From CAYPPK01 sp964412615 (GTDB taxonomy: Bacteria; Patescibacteriota; Minisyncoccia; Sungbacterales; HO2-52-23): a stretch of 64,000 bases of DNA. Where the stretch lies: contig CAYPPK010000001.1 in assembly GCA_964412615.1 (NCBI GenBank), positions 59,681-123,680 on the forward strand, in the 5' to 3' direction. The notes beneath the pieces were generated by a model. It was not told the DNA's origin. It searched no databases and worked only from the letters and a program-made list of their open reading frames with translations. Shown here one piece after another: positions 9,224-17,783 of the stretch (the first letter of the stretch is position 1; each line of letters begins with the position of its first letter). Made by a program: the position numbers and the translations under genes.

Positions 9224-10557
9224 CTCGCCAGAACAAAAATAAAGGCGTTTATCGGATAACGATGCCGGCCCTGGTCCGAAAAGCCGGCCGCCAGCGATCC
9301 TCCGGCATAAATCAAAATTATGGCGGCCAGAACAAGGCTGACGAAACGCTCGCGGCCTACATTCCTTAAAGCAAAAATGGCGCCGGCAATCCAGAGTAAG
9401 GTAAGCGCTATCCAGAAAGCGCGCCCGAGGACAGGGATGACGGCAAGCAGCCCCATCGTACTCCAGACGCGGCTGGCAAGCTCCAACGGGCCTTCCCGCA
9501 GAAGCAGCACCGAAGGAGAAAAATCAATCGGGAAATGAGGGATAACTTTAAAGTAGCGAAGATAGGTCGTATAGAGGTCCTGGGTGAAAAAGGAGTTGGC
9601 GGTAATTGCCAGAGTCGCAGCGGTCGCGCGAGGATGCTCAAGCATAATCCGAAAACCTTCTTTGGCCAGCACTGGCCCCAGCGCCGGATTTTCACTGATA
9701 TCTTTGGGATCTACGCCGAGACGCTGGGCGAGTGAAAGTTTTAGCTCTTCTTCCACAAGGTGATAGGGGCGCCCCGTGCGATAGGTTTCAACCGAAACCG
9801 CTAGGTCGGTATAAATATTGCGCGCCCCGGTGGTAGTTCCGGAAAGTGAACCGAACTCGGCGTAATTTCTTGTCAGCCACGGAGACATTACGGCGATAAA
9901 AATCAGCGGAAAAATCAAAACGGTCTGCCAGGAAAGCTTTTTAAATAATGCAGCCAGGAGAAGAAATAACATGGCAACCGGGAAAAGATAATATGGTTCC
10001 GGACGAGTAAGAGCCGCCAGAGCCAAGACAAGACCGGCAAGGAGAGCGTATACTCTTGAATTATTTTGGACAAATCGGATGAAAAAAAGCGCGGCTAAAG
10101 TAAGAAAAAATACGGCGATGGCGTCAGTCAGCACCGTAAAACTCCAAAGCATGCCTAAGGGCTCAAAAGCGGTAAGGCCCGCGGCTATAAGCGGAACTTT
10201 TTCTCTCTCAGTCAGTTCTAATCCGATTTTCCATACTAAGATCGGCATGAGCGCGGAAAGGATAATTTGAAAAAATATCAAAGGGACTACCGAGTTGCTT
10301 AAGAAAAGAGACGCTGAAACAAGCAAAGAGTAAAGTGGAGGAAAAAAAGCGCTCGCCCGGAAAGGTTCAGAAATATCACGGGAGAAGCCGCGCCCCTCAA
10401 GTAAATTTTGCGCGGTTTGGTAGAATCCTTGGGAATCGGGAAGAAAAAAACCCTGTTCTCCGAAATTGAAAAAAACAAGTCCAGCTAAGGCCAGTCGTAT
10501 CAAAAAAGCGCCTATAATTAGGAATAAGAGAAGACGCTGATTCTTGAGCATAATCAT
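9163..10557 (-). CDS. GT-C family membrane glycosyltransferase (ArnT/PMT-like)
   Basis: A 464-residue polytopic membrane protein with about ten hydrophobic helices. The first periplasmic loop carries the acidic motif FLPDSQGFYQTAQNLLEGRG (about residues 37-56), where GT-C enzymes place the catalytic Asp, followed by PPLYSLL. Such enzymes move a sugar from a polyprenyl-phosphate donor outside the membrane. It points away from its neighbours and is the only large minus-strand gene before 20.6 kb. Its tail overlaps the Nudix-like gene. Confidence 0.75.
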   Translation of the reverse strand: MIMLKNQRLLLFLIIGAFLIRLALAGLVFFNFGEQGFFLPDSQGFYQTAQNLLEGRGFSRDISEPFRASAFFPPLYSLLVSASLFLSNSVVPLIFFQIILSALMPILVWKIGLELTEREKVPLIAAGLTAFEPLGMLWSFTVLTDAIAVFFLTLAALFFIRFVQNNSRVYALLAGLVLALAALTRPEPYYLFPVAMLFLLLAALFKKLSWQTVLIFPLIFIAVMSPWLTRNYAEFGSLSGTTTGARNIYTDLAVSVETYRTGRPYHLVEEELKLSLAQRLGVDPKDISENPALGPVLAKEGFRIMLEHPRATAATLAITANSFFTQDLYTTYLRYFKVIPHFPIDFSPSVLLLREGPLELASRVWSTMGLLAVIPVLGRAFWIALTLLWIAGAIFALRNVGRERFVSLVLAAIILIYAGGSLAAGFSDQGRHRYPINAFIFVLASYAILEFWEWRIFRRSRRIR

Positions 10558-10616
10558 AAAATACTCCAGAAACCACGCTCTTGTCCAGATAGTTGTATAG
10601 TTGTAAATTTGTCAAA

Positions 10617-10749
10617 ATGAATCCCACACATAACTTGCACAATTTATGTAAACAAAGGTCTATCGGCCATAAATATCACTTGCCTGACAGCTTTGTATAC
10701 TCCACAGGAGGATACAGAATTTCTCAGTGCAGGTTATGTGTGGGATGAA
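10617..10749 (+). mobile_element. Inverted-repeat element copy A (start-codon-associated, MITE-like)
   Basis: The left flank ATGAA (10617-10621) is followed by TCCCACACATAAC. The right arm GTTATGTGTGGGA (10733-10745) is followed by TGAAG. Extra pairing TGCAC (10636-10640) with GTGCA (10727-10731) lengthens the stem. The element body is 124 bp (10622-10745), and TGAA flanks it on both sides. The last A of the right arm plus TGAAG makes the ATG of the aminotransferase. It contains AGGAGG and a TATACT-like box. From ATG 10617 an open frame of 43 codons (MNPTHN...LCVG) stops at TGA 10746-10748, overlapping that ATG. Copies B and C are at 38845 and 54858. Confidence 0.75.
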
Positions 10750-11851
10750 GATTCCGCAACTTAATTTAACGCGGTACATGAATTCCGTAAAGAAAGATTG
10801 GCTCTCCCAAATAGAAGAGATTATTTCGTCAGGGAAAATAATCAACGGGCCCCATAAGCAGGGATTTGAAGAAGAATTTGCAAAATTTCTAGGTGTAAAG
10901 CATGTTCTGGGAGTTGCTTGCGGCACGGATGCTATTGAATTATCACTCCGAGCATTAGGCGTAGGCCCTGGAGACGAAGTCATCACTCATGCCAACGCCT
11001 TTATTGCCGCCATAGAGCCAGTGGTGGCTTTGGGCGCCAGACCGGTTTTGGTAGACATTTCTGCCGTTGACTACGGGCCTGACCCGGAGGCAATCAAAAA
11101 AGCGATAACTCCCCGCACCAAAGCAATTATTGTTGTACATCTCCTGGGTTTGCCGGTGGACTTTGATGCAATTAACACTGTTGCTCGCCAAGCCAATATT
11201 CCTGTCCTGGAAGATGCCTCGCACGCCCAAGGAGCCGTATATAAAGGAAGAAGAACGGGTGCCTTGGGAGAAATAAATGCCATCAGTTTGGGTCCGGTTA
11301 AAAATCTTTCTACTGTCGGCGATGCCGGTTGTGTCGCAACTGACAGCGATGAACTTTTTGAAAAATTGCGCTATCTTCCGGTTCACGGACAGGTTAAGAA
11401 ATATAAGCACGCGCTTTACGGCAAAAACAGCCGATTGGACGAAGTGCACGCGTCTTATCTTCGCCTCGGCTTGAAGACCCTGGATGAAAGAAATCAGCGC
11501 CGGAGAGAAATTTATGCCAAGTATAAAAGTGATCTTGTTGATTTGCCATTATCTTTCATACCGGAATTTCCAGACCGAACAGCAGTTTTCCACCAGGCGG
11601 TTATACATACAGACCAACGCGATCAACTGCGGGAATATCTAAAGGAGCAAGGAGTGGAAACGGGAATGTACTATCCTGATGCCCTGCATGAACAGGAGGC
11701 GTGGAGTAACGCCGGCTTTCCCGGGGGAGGGAATTTCCCCCGAGTTGAAAAGTATGTAAAAACCAACTTATCGTTGCCCATATTTGCCGAGCTTACCGAT
11801 CAAGAAGTGGAACACGTGATAAGTTCTGTCCGCTCGTTTTTTGGAAAATAG
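10745..11851 (+). CDS. DegT/DnrJ/EryC1/StrS family PLP aminotransferase
   Basis: A 368-residue sugar aminotransferase that would place an amino group on a keto-nucleotide-sugar. VACGTDAIELSLRALGVG binds PLP phosphate (about residue 61), VLEDASHAQGA supplies the aspartate that contacts the PLP ring nitrogen, and the Schiff-base Lys is in SLGPVKNLSTVGDAG (about residue 185). The start is ATG 10745, rebuilt by the end of repeat copy A; ATG 10736 (MCGMK...) is also possible. It leads the operon of GT2, oxidoreductase and flippase genes to the right, pointing to an amino-sugar in the glycan. Confidence 0.88.
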   Translation: MKIPQLNLTRYMNSVKKDWLSQIEEIISSGKIINGPHKQGFEEEFAKFLGVKHVLGVACGTDAIELSLRALGVGPGDEVITHANAFIAAIEPVVALGARPVLVDISAVDYGPDPEAIKKAITPRTKAIIVVHLLGLPVDFDAINTVARQANIPVLEDASHAQGAVYKGRRTGALGEINAISLGPVKNLSTVGDAGCVATDSDELFEKLRYLPVHGQVKKYKHALYGKNSRLDEVHASYLRLGLKTLDERNQRRREIYAKYKSDLVDLPLSFIPEFPDRTAVFHQAVIHTDQRDQLREYLKEQGVETGMYYPDALHEQEAWSNAGFPGGGNFPRVEKYVKTNLSLPIFAELTDQEVEHVISSVRSFFGK

Positions 11852-11855
11852 TAAA

Positions 11856-12821
11856 ATGTCCATCTTAGGAACAAAAATACAAGAAAGTCCGGAAAAAATT
11901 CAAGGTTTAGCGGTGTCCGGGCCAGAAATATCTGTCGTGGCGGCCATGCATAATGAAGAAGATAATGTCCTGCCTCTCTATCAAGCCCTGGAAGAAACTT
12001 TGGGCAAAATGGGACGGGACTATGAGATCATTTTTGTAAATGACGCTTCCCAAGACCGAACGCTGGAAGAAATAAAAAAAGTAAAAGCGAAGAACCCTCG
12101 ATTCCGTTACTGCGACCTGGAGTACAATGCGGGTGAGAACTGGGCATTTTTAGCTGGCTTTAGCAAAGCGCGGGGAGATATTATCGCTACTATTGACGGC
12201 GATTTCCAAAACGATCCCAAATTTCTTCCTCGCCTCATACGCAAAATTGACGAAGGTTATAAGGCGGCCAGCGGCTGGCGGAAAAATCGCGTGGGTGGTT
12301 TTTTTGACCGCATCCTTCCCTCGGTAGCTGCCAATTTCCTTATCTCGCTTGTCAGTGGGGTGCGGATACATGATTGCGGCTGCGGCCTCAGGGCCTTTCG
12401 CAGAGAAGTAGTGGCTAATAAATTTGTGCCAAGGGGGTTTATGAACAGATTTGCGCCAATAATCTTTGGCATAAAACAGCATGAATTTTGCGAAGTGGAG
12501 GTGGAGGATCGCATGCGCGTTGCCGGAAAATCGCATTACGGACTGGAGAGGATTTTTATCGTATTCAATGACATTCTTGCTCTGCCTTTTATATTGCGCG
12601 GACCGGAAAGAGCAATTGGCACAGTTAAAATATGGCAATCGGCTGGCGCCGGACTTTTCGCGGTTTCCGTTTTCGGGGCAATTGTCTATTCTGCCTGGTG
12701 GTGGACTCTTGTCTTTATGGGTTTGCTTTTTTGGGCGGCGTTCACCAGCATAAGATGGAACCTTAATCGTTTTATCGCTGTCAAAGCAAAACCGGAATTT
12801 AAGATTAAAGATTTTAATTAA
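11856..12821 (+). CDS. GT2 family glycosyltransferase (DPM1/ArnC-like)
   Basis: A 321-residue inverting GT-A enzyme. EISVVAAMHNEEDNV starts the fold, FVNDASQDRT and IATIDGDFQNDP (the DXD metal site, about residue 111) are intact, and two hydrophobic segments near residues 260-300 match the membrane anchor of polyprenyl-phosphate sugar transferases. I used ATG 11856, four bases after the upstream stop, rather than TTG 11841. Likely product: a polyprenyl-phosphate sugar for GT-C enzymes such as the one at 9163. Confidence 0.82.
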   Translation: MSILGTKIQESPEKIQGLAVSGPEISVVAAMHNEEDNVLPLYQALEETLGKMGRDYEIIFVNDASQDRTLEEIKKVKAKNPRFRYCDLEYNAGENWAFLAGFSKARGDIIATIDGDFQNDPKFLPRLIRKIDEGYKAASGWRKNRVGGFFDRILPSVAANFLISLVSGVRIHDCGCGLRAFRREVVANKFVPRGFMNRFAPIIFGIKQHEFCEVEVEDRMRVAGKSHYGLERIFIVFNDILALPFILRGPERAIGTVKIWQSAGAGLFAVSVFGAIVYSAWWWTLVFMGLLFWAAFTSIRWNLNRFIAVKAKPEFKIKDFN

Positions 12822-12825
12822 AGTT

Positions 12826-13779
12826 ATGGAAAAATTACGGGTAGGCATCGTCGGATTGGGATACTGGGGCCCTAAATTAGTGGAATCGTTCAGGGGCATG
12901 GCTGGAGCGGAGGTAACTCAAGTTTGTGATCTCAATCCGCAGCTGCTTGGCGAAATTGCTCAAAAATATAATCTTGCCGGAACAACTTCTTTTGCTGAAT
13001 TGCTTGCAGACCAGACGGAGGCCGTAGCCATTGCCACTCCGCCTTCCACTCATGCGGTCCTGGTCCGCCAGGCGCTGGAGGCGGGGAAACACGTATTTAT
13101 TGAAAAGCCGCTTGCGACGGATTTTGACGAGGCACGATCACTTGCCGAACTTGCCAAGAGCAAAAATCTAGTTTTATTCGTAGACCATACCTTCTGTTAC
13201 GACGAAGCATTTGGCAGAGTGCGCGAACTGGTTCAAAACGGAGACCTGGGTAAAATACAAAAAGCGAGTTTTGAATGGTTGGGAGCGCGTCCCAAGCCCC
13301 GCGGTCCGGATGTTTTATGGGATTCCGGGCCGCATGCGGTTGCGGCCATGAATTTTGTCATGAATCAATCGGCCACCTTAATTTCAGCCGAGGTGCTTGC
13401 GCGCCTGGAGACCGGAGTTCCTTCGGCTTTGTCCGCGAAATTTACGTTTCCGGGCGGAAGCAAGGCAGATGTACTGCTTGCCTGGAAAGACCAGGAAATT
13501 GACGGCAGTCCCGTACCCAAGGCCGCCCGCGTAGTTCTATCTGGAGATAAGGAACTTGTTTTTGAAGGAAGTTTTGGCGCCAGAGCTGTTTCGGTGCGCG
13601 AAAATGGAGTAGCTCATCCGCTGGCCGGATTGACTTTTGCCGATGAGCCGTTGAAGAGTGCTTTGGGGGCGTTTGTGGATGCTGTTAAATACGGCAAAAA
13701 AATTCCTTCCGATGGCAAATTCGGGGCAGAAGTGGTAAAGATTTTAGAAATGACGGCTAAATCCGCGGGCTTGGTTTAG
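12826..13779 (+). CDS. Gfo/Idh/MocA family oxidoreductase
   Basis: A 317-residue NAD(P)-dependent dehydrogenase. The N-terminal Rossmann motif is VGIVGLGYWGPK, and the family signature EKPLAT (about residue 91) holds the catalytic Lys. The C-terminal half has the expected alpha/beta domain with DSGPHAVAAM near the substrate site. Homologues oxidise nucleotide sugars ahead of a DegT-type aminotransferase, which fits the gene two places upstream. Spacing to both neighbours is under 10 bp. Confidence 0.85.
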   Translation: MEKLRVGIVGLGYWGPKLVESFRGMAGAEVTQVCDLNPQLLGEIAQKYNLAGTTSFAELLADQTEAVAIATPPSTHAVLVRQALEAGKHVFIEKPLATDFDEARSLAELAKSKNLVLFVDHTFCYDEAFGRVRELVQNGDLGKIQKASFEWLGARPKPRGPDVLWDSGPHAVAAMNFVMNQSATLISAEVLARLETGVPSALSAKFTFPGGSKADVLLAWKDQEIDGSPVPKAARVVLSGDKELVFEGSFGARAVSVRENGVAHPLAGLTFADEPLKSALGAFVDAVKYGKKIPSDGKFGAEVVKILEMTAKSAGLV

Positions 13780-13785
13780 ATTTAC

Positions 13786-15501
13786 ATGAGCAGAGGGTCG
13801 TATTTAAAAATTATTTTTTCCAGCGCTGTTGCCGCGGTTATTTTTTATTTTCTGTTCAGCCGTTTTGCAGGAGCGGACCTGAAAACAAATCTTATTCAAT
13901 TTAATTGGGAGTTAGGCATCTTGGCCTTAGCCATGTATGGACTATCGCTTGCGTTGAAAGCATTGCGTTTTAAATTCTTTCTTGGAAGAGCGATTGCTTT
14001 CCGGACAATTTACGGCATTACGGCCATCCACAGCTTCTGGAATAACCTGCTCCCGTTCCGCGCCGGAGAACTTGCTTATTTTTATTTGTTAAAAAAAGGA
14101 GGCACGGTTTCCGGCAGCGCCAATGTGGTATCGCTCCTGGTGGCGCGCCTTTTTGATGCCGTGGTGGTGTCGCTGCTGGCCGTTATCTCGGCATCTTTTC
14201 TTTTTACTGCCGCCGACCAGCTTTTAGGCGAGTTTTTAAGATATATACTTCTCGGCTCGGCCTTCGCGGTGCTTCTGGTTTTGGCCATAGCGTCTAGGTG
14301 GAGCGAAAAGTTTTCCCTATTTTTAGGTAATTTTACCGGAGGGAGGGAAAAGTCAGTGACGGTTGTGATTTTAAGCCGGATTCGCGAGGCGCTAGCGGCA
14401 CTCTCTACTCTTAAAAGTTTTGCTAAGTTCGCTGTATTTTTGCTGCTTTCTCTGGCTATTTGGTTCGGTGACTTTTTGTTTGTCTGGACGGCTTTTAAAG
14501 CCGGCGGTTTAAATCTTACTCCTCTGCAAGGTTTATTTATCACTGCTTTTCCGGTAATTGCCATTATGATCCCCTTGCAAAGCCCTGCCGGCCTAGGGAC
14601 TTTTGAGGGAACGCTGCTGGTCGGACTCCTCGCTTTGGGGATCAGCGGGGACGTTGGTCTGGGGGCAAGTGTTTTTTTACACGGGCAACTGCTTTTATTT
14701 TCCTTCTTATCGTTTTTGATCGCTACCTGGTTTCGCCGCCGCGATTCCGGGAATATGGAAACGCCGCGCACCAACTCGGACCTTTATGCTTCATTTTCCG
14801 ATCCAGAAAAAGATTTCCGCAACGCCAATCTTTCCGATCTTATTATCACTTTCGCTAGAGGAAATACGCTTCTGGATATTGGCTGCGGCTACGGACAATT
14901 GCTGAAGAAAGCCGCTAAATTGGGATTTGCGGCTTTGGGTGTTGAGCCCGATCCCGTAGCGCGGGAAATCGCCCGCCAGCATTATCCCGAGGTTGAAATA
15001 ATTCCAATTGAGGCAAAGAATTTCACGGCCGAACATTGCTTTGATACGGTGACCGTGCTGGACGTACTTGAGGATATAAAAGAAGACAAACAATTTTTGC
15101 AGAAGGCAGGTAATTTCGTGTGTCCCGGCGGGCGGCTTATAATTTCCGCTCCTGCTTTTCCAGCGCTCTACGGAGAGCGGGATCGCATGATGGGTTATTT
15201 CCGCCGTTATGACGCTCAGAACTTGGAAGCGATGCTTAAAAATCTAGGTTTTAATATCCGCCTGCGCAGATACTGGAATACGTTAAGTTTTGCGCCATAT
15301 TTTATCCTTTATAAAGTGTTGAGGCGTTCTACGCACGCAGCAAAGCTTAGAGGGGGAAATACCAAAGGGTTTTCAGGCGGCCTTATCTCCCGCGTACTCT
15401 TTTGGTGGTTTAAAAACGTGGAGAATAAGTTCAATTTCGGTTTTGGCTTAACGATTATTTTGGTTGCCGAGAAAACGGGGGTTGCCAAGATGAAAAATTA
15501 A
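13786..15501 (+). CDS. Fusion: flippase-like (UPF0104/LPG-synthase TM) domain + SAM methyltransferase
   Basis: A 571-residue two-domain protein. Residues 1 to about 320 are a polytopic membrane domain of the LPG-synthase TM/UPF0104 type (HSFWNNLLPFRAGELAYFYL and SPAGLGTFEG are its hallmarks). From about residue 335 a class-I methyltransferase follows, with SAM-binding LLDIGCGYGQ (about residue 360), VTVLDVLEDIKED and PGGRLIISAPA. The frame is continuous with no sign of a sequencing join. The pairing suggests methylation of a glycan or lipid at the membrane face; the substrate is unknown. Confidence 0.8.
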   Translation: MSRGSYLKIIFSSAVAAVIFYFLFSRFAGADLKTNLIQFNWELGILALAMYGLSLALKALRFKFFLGRAIAFRTIYGITAIHSFWNNLLPFRAGELAYFYLLKKGGTVSGSANVVSLLVARLFDAVVVSLLAVISASFLFTAADQLLGEFLRYILLGSAFAVLLVLAIASRWSEKFSLFLGNFTGGREKSVTVVILSRIREALAALSTLKSFAKFAVFLLLSLAIWFGDFLFVWTAFKAGGLNLTPLQGLFITAFPVIAIMIPLQSPAGLGTFEGTLLVGLLALGISGDVGLGASVFLHGQLLLFSFLSFLIATWFRRRDSGNMETPRTNSDLYASFSDPEKDFRNANLSDLIITFARGNTLLDIGCGYGQLLKKAAKLGFAALGVEPDPVAREIARQHYPEVEIIPIEAKNFTAEHCFDTVTVLDVLEDIKEDKQFLQKAGNFVCPGGRLIISAPAFPALYGERDRMMGYFRRYDAQNLEAMLKNLGFNIRLRRYWNTLSFAPYFILYKVLRRSTHAAKLRGGNTKGFSGGLISRVLFWWFKNVENKFNFGFGLTIILVAEKTGVAKMKN

Positions 15502-15517
15502 CTGTATAGTGGCCTTC

Positions 15518-17767
15518 ATGCGCGCATCATCTTGGGAAAAAGCTTTGCTTCTGACCATAAAAATCGGCATCTGGATTTTGCCGATTTTGCCGCTATATAT
15601 TTCCGGAGGAATGCTTTTCCCTTTTATAGCCGGAAAAAATTTTTTCTTCCGCATCATCGTGGAGATTGTATTTGCGCTTTGGGTGAGCCTGGCCATAATC
15701 CGGCCATATTACCGTCCTAAATTAACGCCTCTTTTTAAAGCCGCGACTATTTTCATCACTATCCTTTTCCTGGCTGATCTTTTCGGACCCAATCCTTACC
15801 GTTCCTTTTTTTCAAATTACGAGCGCATGGAAGGATTTATGATGCTCTCGCACCTTTATCTTTATTTCGTGGTACTCGCAAGCGTATTTAAAACCAAAAA
15901 GGATTGGCTGACTTTTTTGCATATAACTTTGGCCGTAAGTTTGGTTGTATCCTTTATCGGTCTTATGCAGCGTTTCGGCTGGCGGGTGTCTTTGCAGGGA
16001 GGATACCGAGTTGATTCTACCATCGGCAACCCCGCCTATTTGGCCTCCTACCTCTCTTTCCATATCTGGCTTCTATTAATTCTTATCAAGCAATATTGGC
16101 ATAAACAGGGGCTACGGGTATTTTATTTATCGGCATTCTTTTTTGAATTAGTCATCATTTATCTTACCGCCACCAGAGGGGCGATATTGGCGCTGCTCGT
16201 TGGAGCAATATTATTGCTTGCCTCCACGGTGATCTGGTGGGGAAAAATGTTCCCTTCCTTTCCGGGATTAAGAAAATGGGCGGCTATACTGCTTGCGTTT
16301 ATTGTCCTTATGCCGATGGGCGTCTGGCTTTTGCGTGACACCCCGTTTGTCCGCTCTCAGCAGATTCTAAATCGTATGACTTCCATTTCTCTCAGCGATA
16401 AGACAACGCAGGCGCGCTTTCTTATCTGGAATATGTCGCTTAAGGGGGTACTGGAGAGGCCGGTTTTGGGCTGGGGGCAGGAAAATTATTATCTTGTTTT
16501 TCAGAAATACTATAATCCCGCCCTTTATGGACAGGAACAATGGTTTGATCGCTCCCATAATATATTCTTTGACTGGGCCATCCATGCCGGCATCCTTGGA
16601 CTCTTGAGTTTTCTTGGCATAGTCGCGGCTGTCTTGTGGAGAATAATACGGGCGCTTCGGGCCTCACAACTCCCTGCCTGGGAGGGAGTGATTCTTGTTC
16701 TGGTATTCGTGGGACACTTTTTTCAGGATCTTTTTGTCTTTGACAACCTCAATACCTATCTTTTATTTTTCGGATTCCTGGCCTACAGCCAATTTAGAAC
16801 CGACGGGGAAACCGTAGAAAAACCAGTGCCTCCGAATCGGACAAATGCCTCTCGCGCCTATCCGGCAGTCGCCGTTTTGCTCGCTATAGTTGTCGTGGCC
16901 GGATATTATCTGCATTGGAAGCCGATGGCTGCCTCTAGAAACCTGGTTCGGGCGCTGGCGGCCTATCAAAGCAACCGCCCCTTGTCCGAAATTCAGGCCC
17001 TATTTGCTCGGGCCTTGTCATACCATACTTTTGGAAATACGGAAATCAGAGAGCAGATGAGCAATATTGCCAGGGATGTGCTCATTGATACTCGCGGAAC
17101 CGAGGAGGAGCGGGCTCAATTTATCCCCTTTGTGGCAGAAGAGCTGAGAAAAGAGACGGCATCTTCCGCCAAAGATATAAAACATATGGTTTTTCTGGCC
17201 TCGATTCTTGGCCGCGCGAAATCAATCAATCCGGCTTATCCGGCTGAAGCGGAACAGATTCTTAAGGAGGCCATCTCGCTTTCTCCCGGAAAGCAGATGC
17301 TTTACTTTGAACTGGCCCAGCTTTATCTTTCACATAACCTGACTGACCAATCCATTGAAACCCTGCGCCAGGCCCTGCGTCTTGATCCTACTTATCCGCG
17401 AGCGATTCTAAATCTTGCGTTTATGGGATATACGGCCAAGCGGCCCGAAATAGTGGCCGAAGCAGAGCCTTATTTTGGTTATATTAAACTTGGAGCGCTC
17501 AATGAAGACGAAATTAGGATACTCGCTAGACTCCATAGTGATTCTGGAAACCTTGCGGCTGCCCGCGATACTTATTTTTATTTGATAGAAATTAACCCAA
17601 GCAATCCTCATTATCGCGCCATAGTCGCGGCTTTCTTGGCGGAACTGGGAGAGTTTGATCGTGCTATTGAGGAAGCCGAGGTTGCCGGTCGCCTGGACCC
17701 CGGATTTGCCAGGGAAGCGGAGGTTTTTATCAATCAGGTAAAAGCAAAACAAGCCGCCACTAAGTAG
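15518..17767 (+). CDS. O-antigen ligase-like protein with C-terminal TPR region
   Basis: A protein of 749 residues from ATG 15518 (GTG 15509 is possible). About twelve membrane helices fill residues 1-470, with the Wzy_C/O-antigen-ligase hallmark around residues 295-350 (QARFLIWNMSLKG, PVLGWGQENY, DRSHNIFFDWAIHAG). The last 250 residues are soluble and contain TPR-like helices (QMLYFELAQLYL, QSIETLRQALRLDPTYPRA). Such proteins join or polymerise glycan chains outside the membrane; many CPR and Gram-positive versions have this ligase-TPR form and glycosylate surface proteins. Confidence 0.82.
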   Translation: MRASSWEKALLLTIKIGIWILPILPLYISGGMLFPFIAGKNFFFRIIVEIVFALWVSLAIIRPYYRPKLTPLFKAATIFITILFLADLFGPNPYRSFFSNYERMEGFMMLSHLYLYFVVLASVFKTKKDWLTFLHITLAVSLVVSFIGLMQRFGWRVSLQGGYRVDSTIGNPAYLASYLSFHIWLLLILIKQYWHKQGLRVFYLSAFFFELVIIYLTATRGAILALLVGAILLLASTVIWWGKMFPSFPGLRKWAAILLAFIVLMPMGVWLLRDTPFVRSQQILNRMTSISLSDKTTQARFLIWNMSLKGVLERPVLGWGQENYYLVFQKYYNPALYGQEQWFDRSHNIFFDWAIHAGILGLLSFLGIVAAVLWRIIRALRASQLPAWEGVILVLVFVGHFFQDLFVFDNLNTYLLFFGFLAYSQFRTDGETVEKPVPPNRTNASRAYPAVAVLLAIVVVAGYYLHWKPMAASRNLVRALAAYQSNRPLSEIQALFARALSYHTFGNTEIREQMSNIARDVLIDTRGTEEERAQFIPFVAEELRKETASSAKDIKHMVFLASILGRAKSINPAYPAEAEQILKEAISLSPGKQMLYFELAQLYLSHNLTDQSIETLRQALRLDPTYPRAILNLAFMGYTAKRPEIVAEAEPYFGYIKLGALNEDEIRILARLHSDSGNLAAARDTYFYLIEINPSNPHYRAIVAAFLAELGEFDRAIEEAEVAGRLDPGFAREAEVFINQVKAKQAATK

Positions 17768-17783
17768 GCGTTATAGAAGGCGT

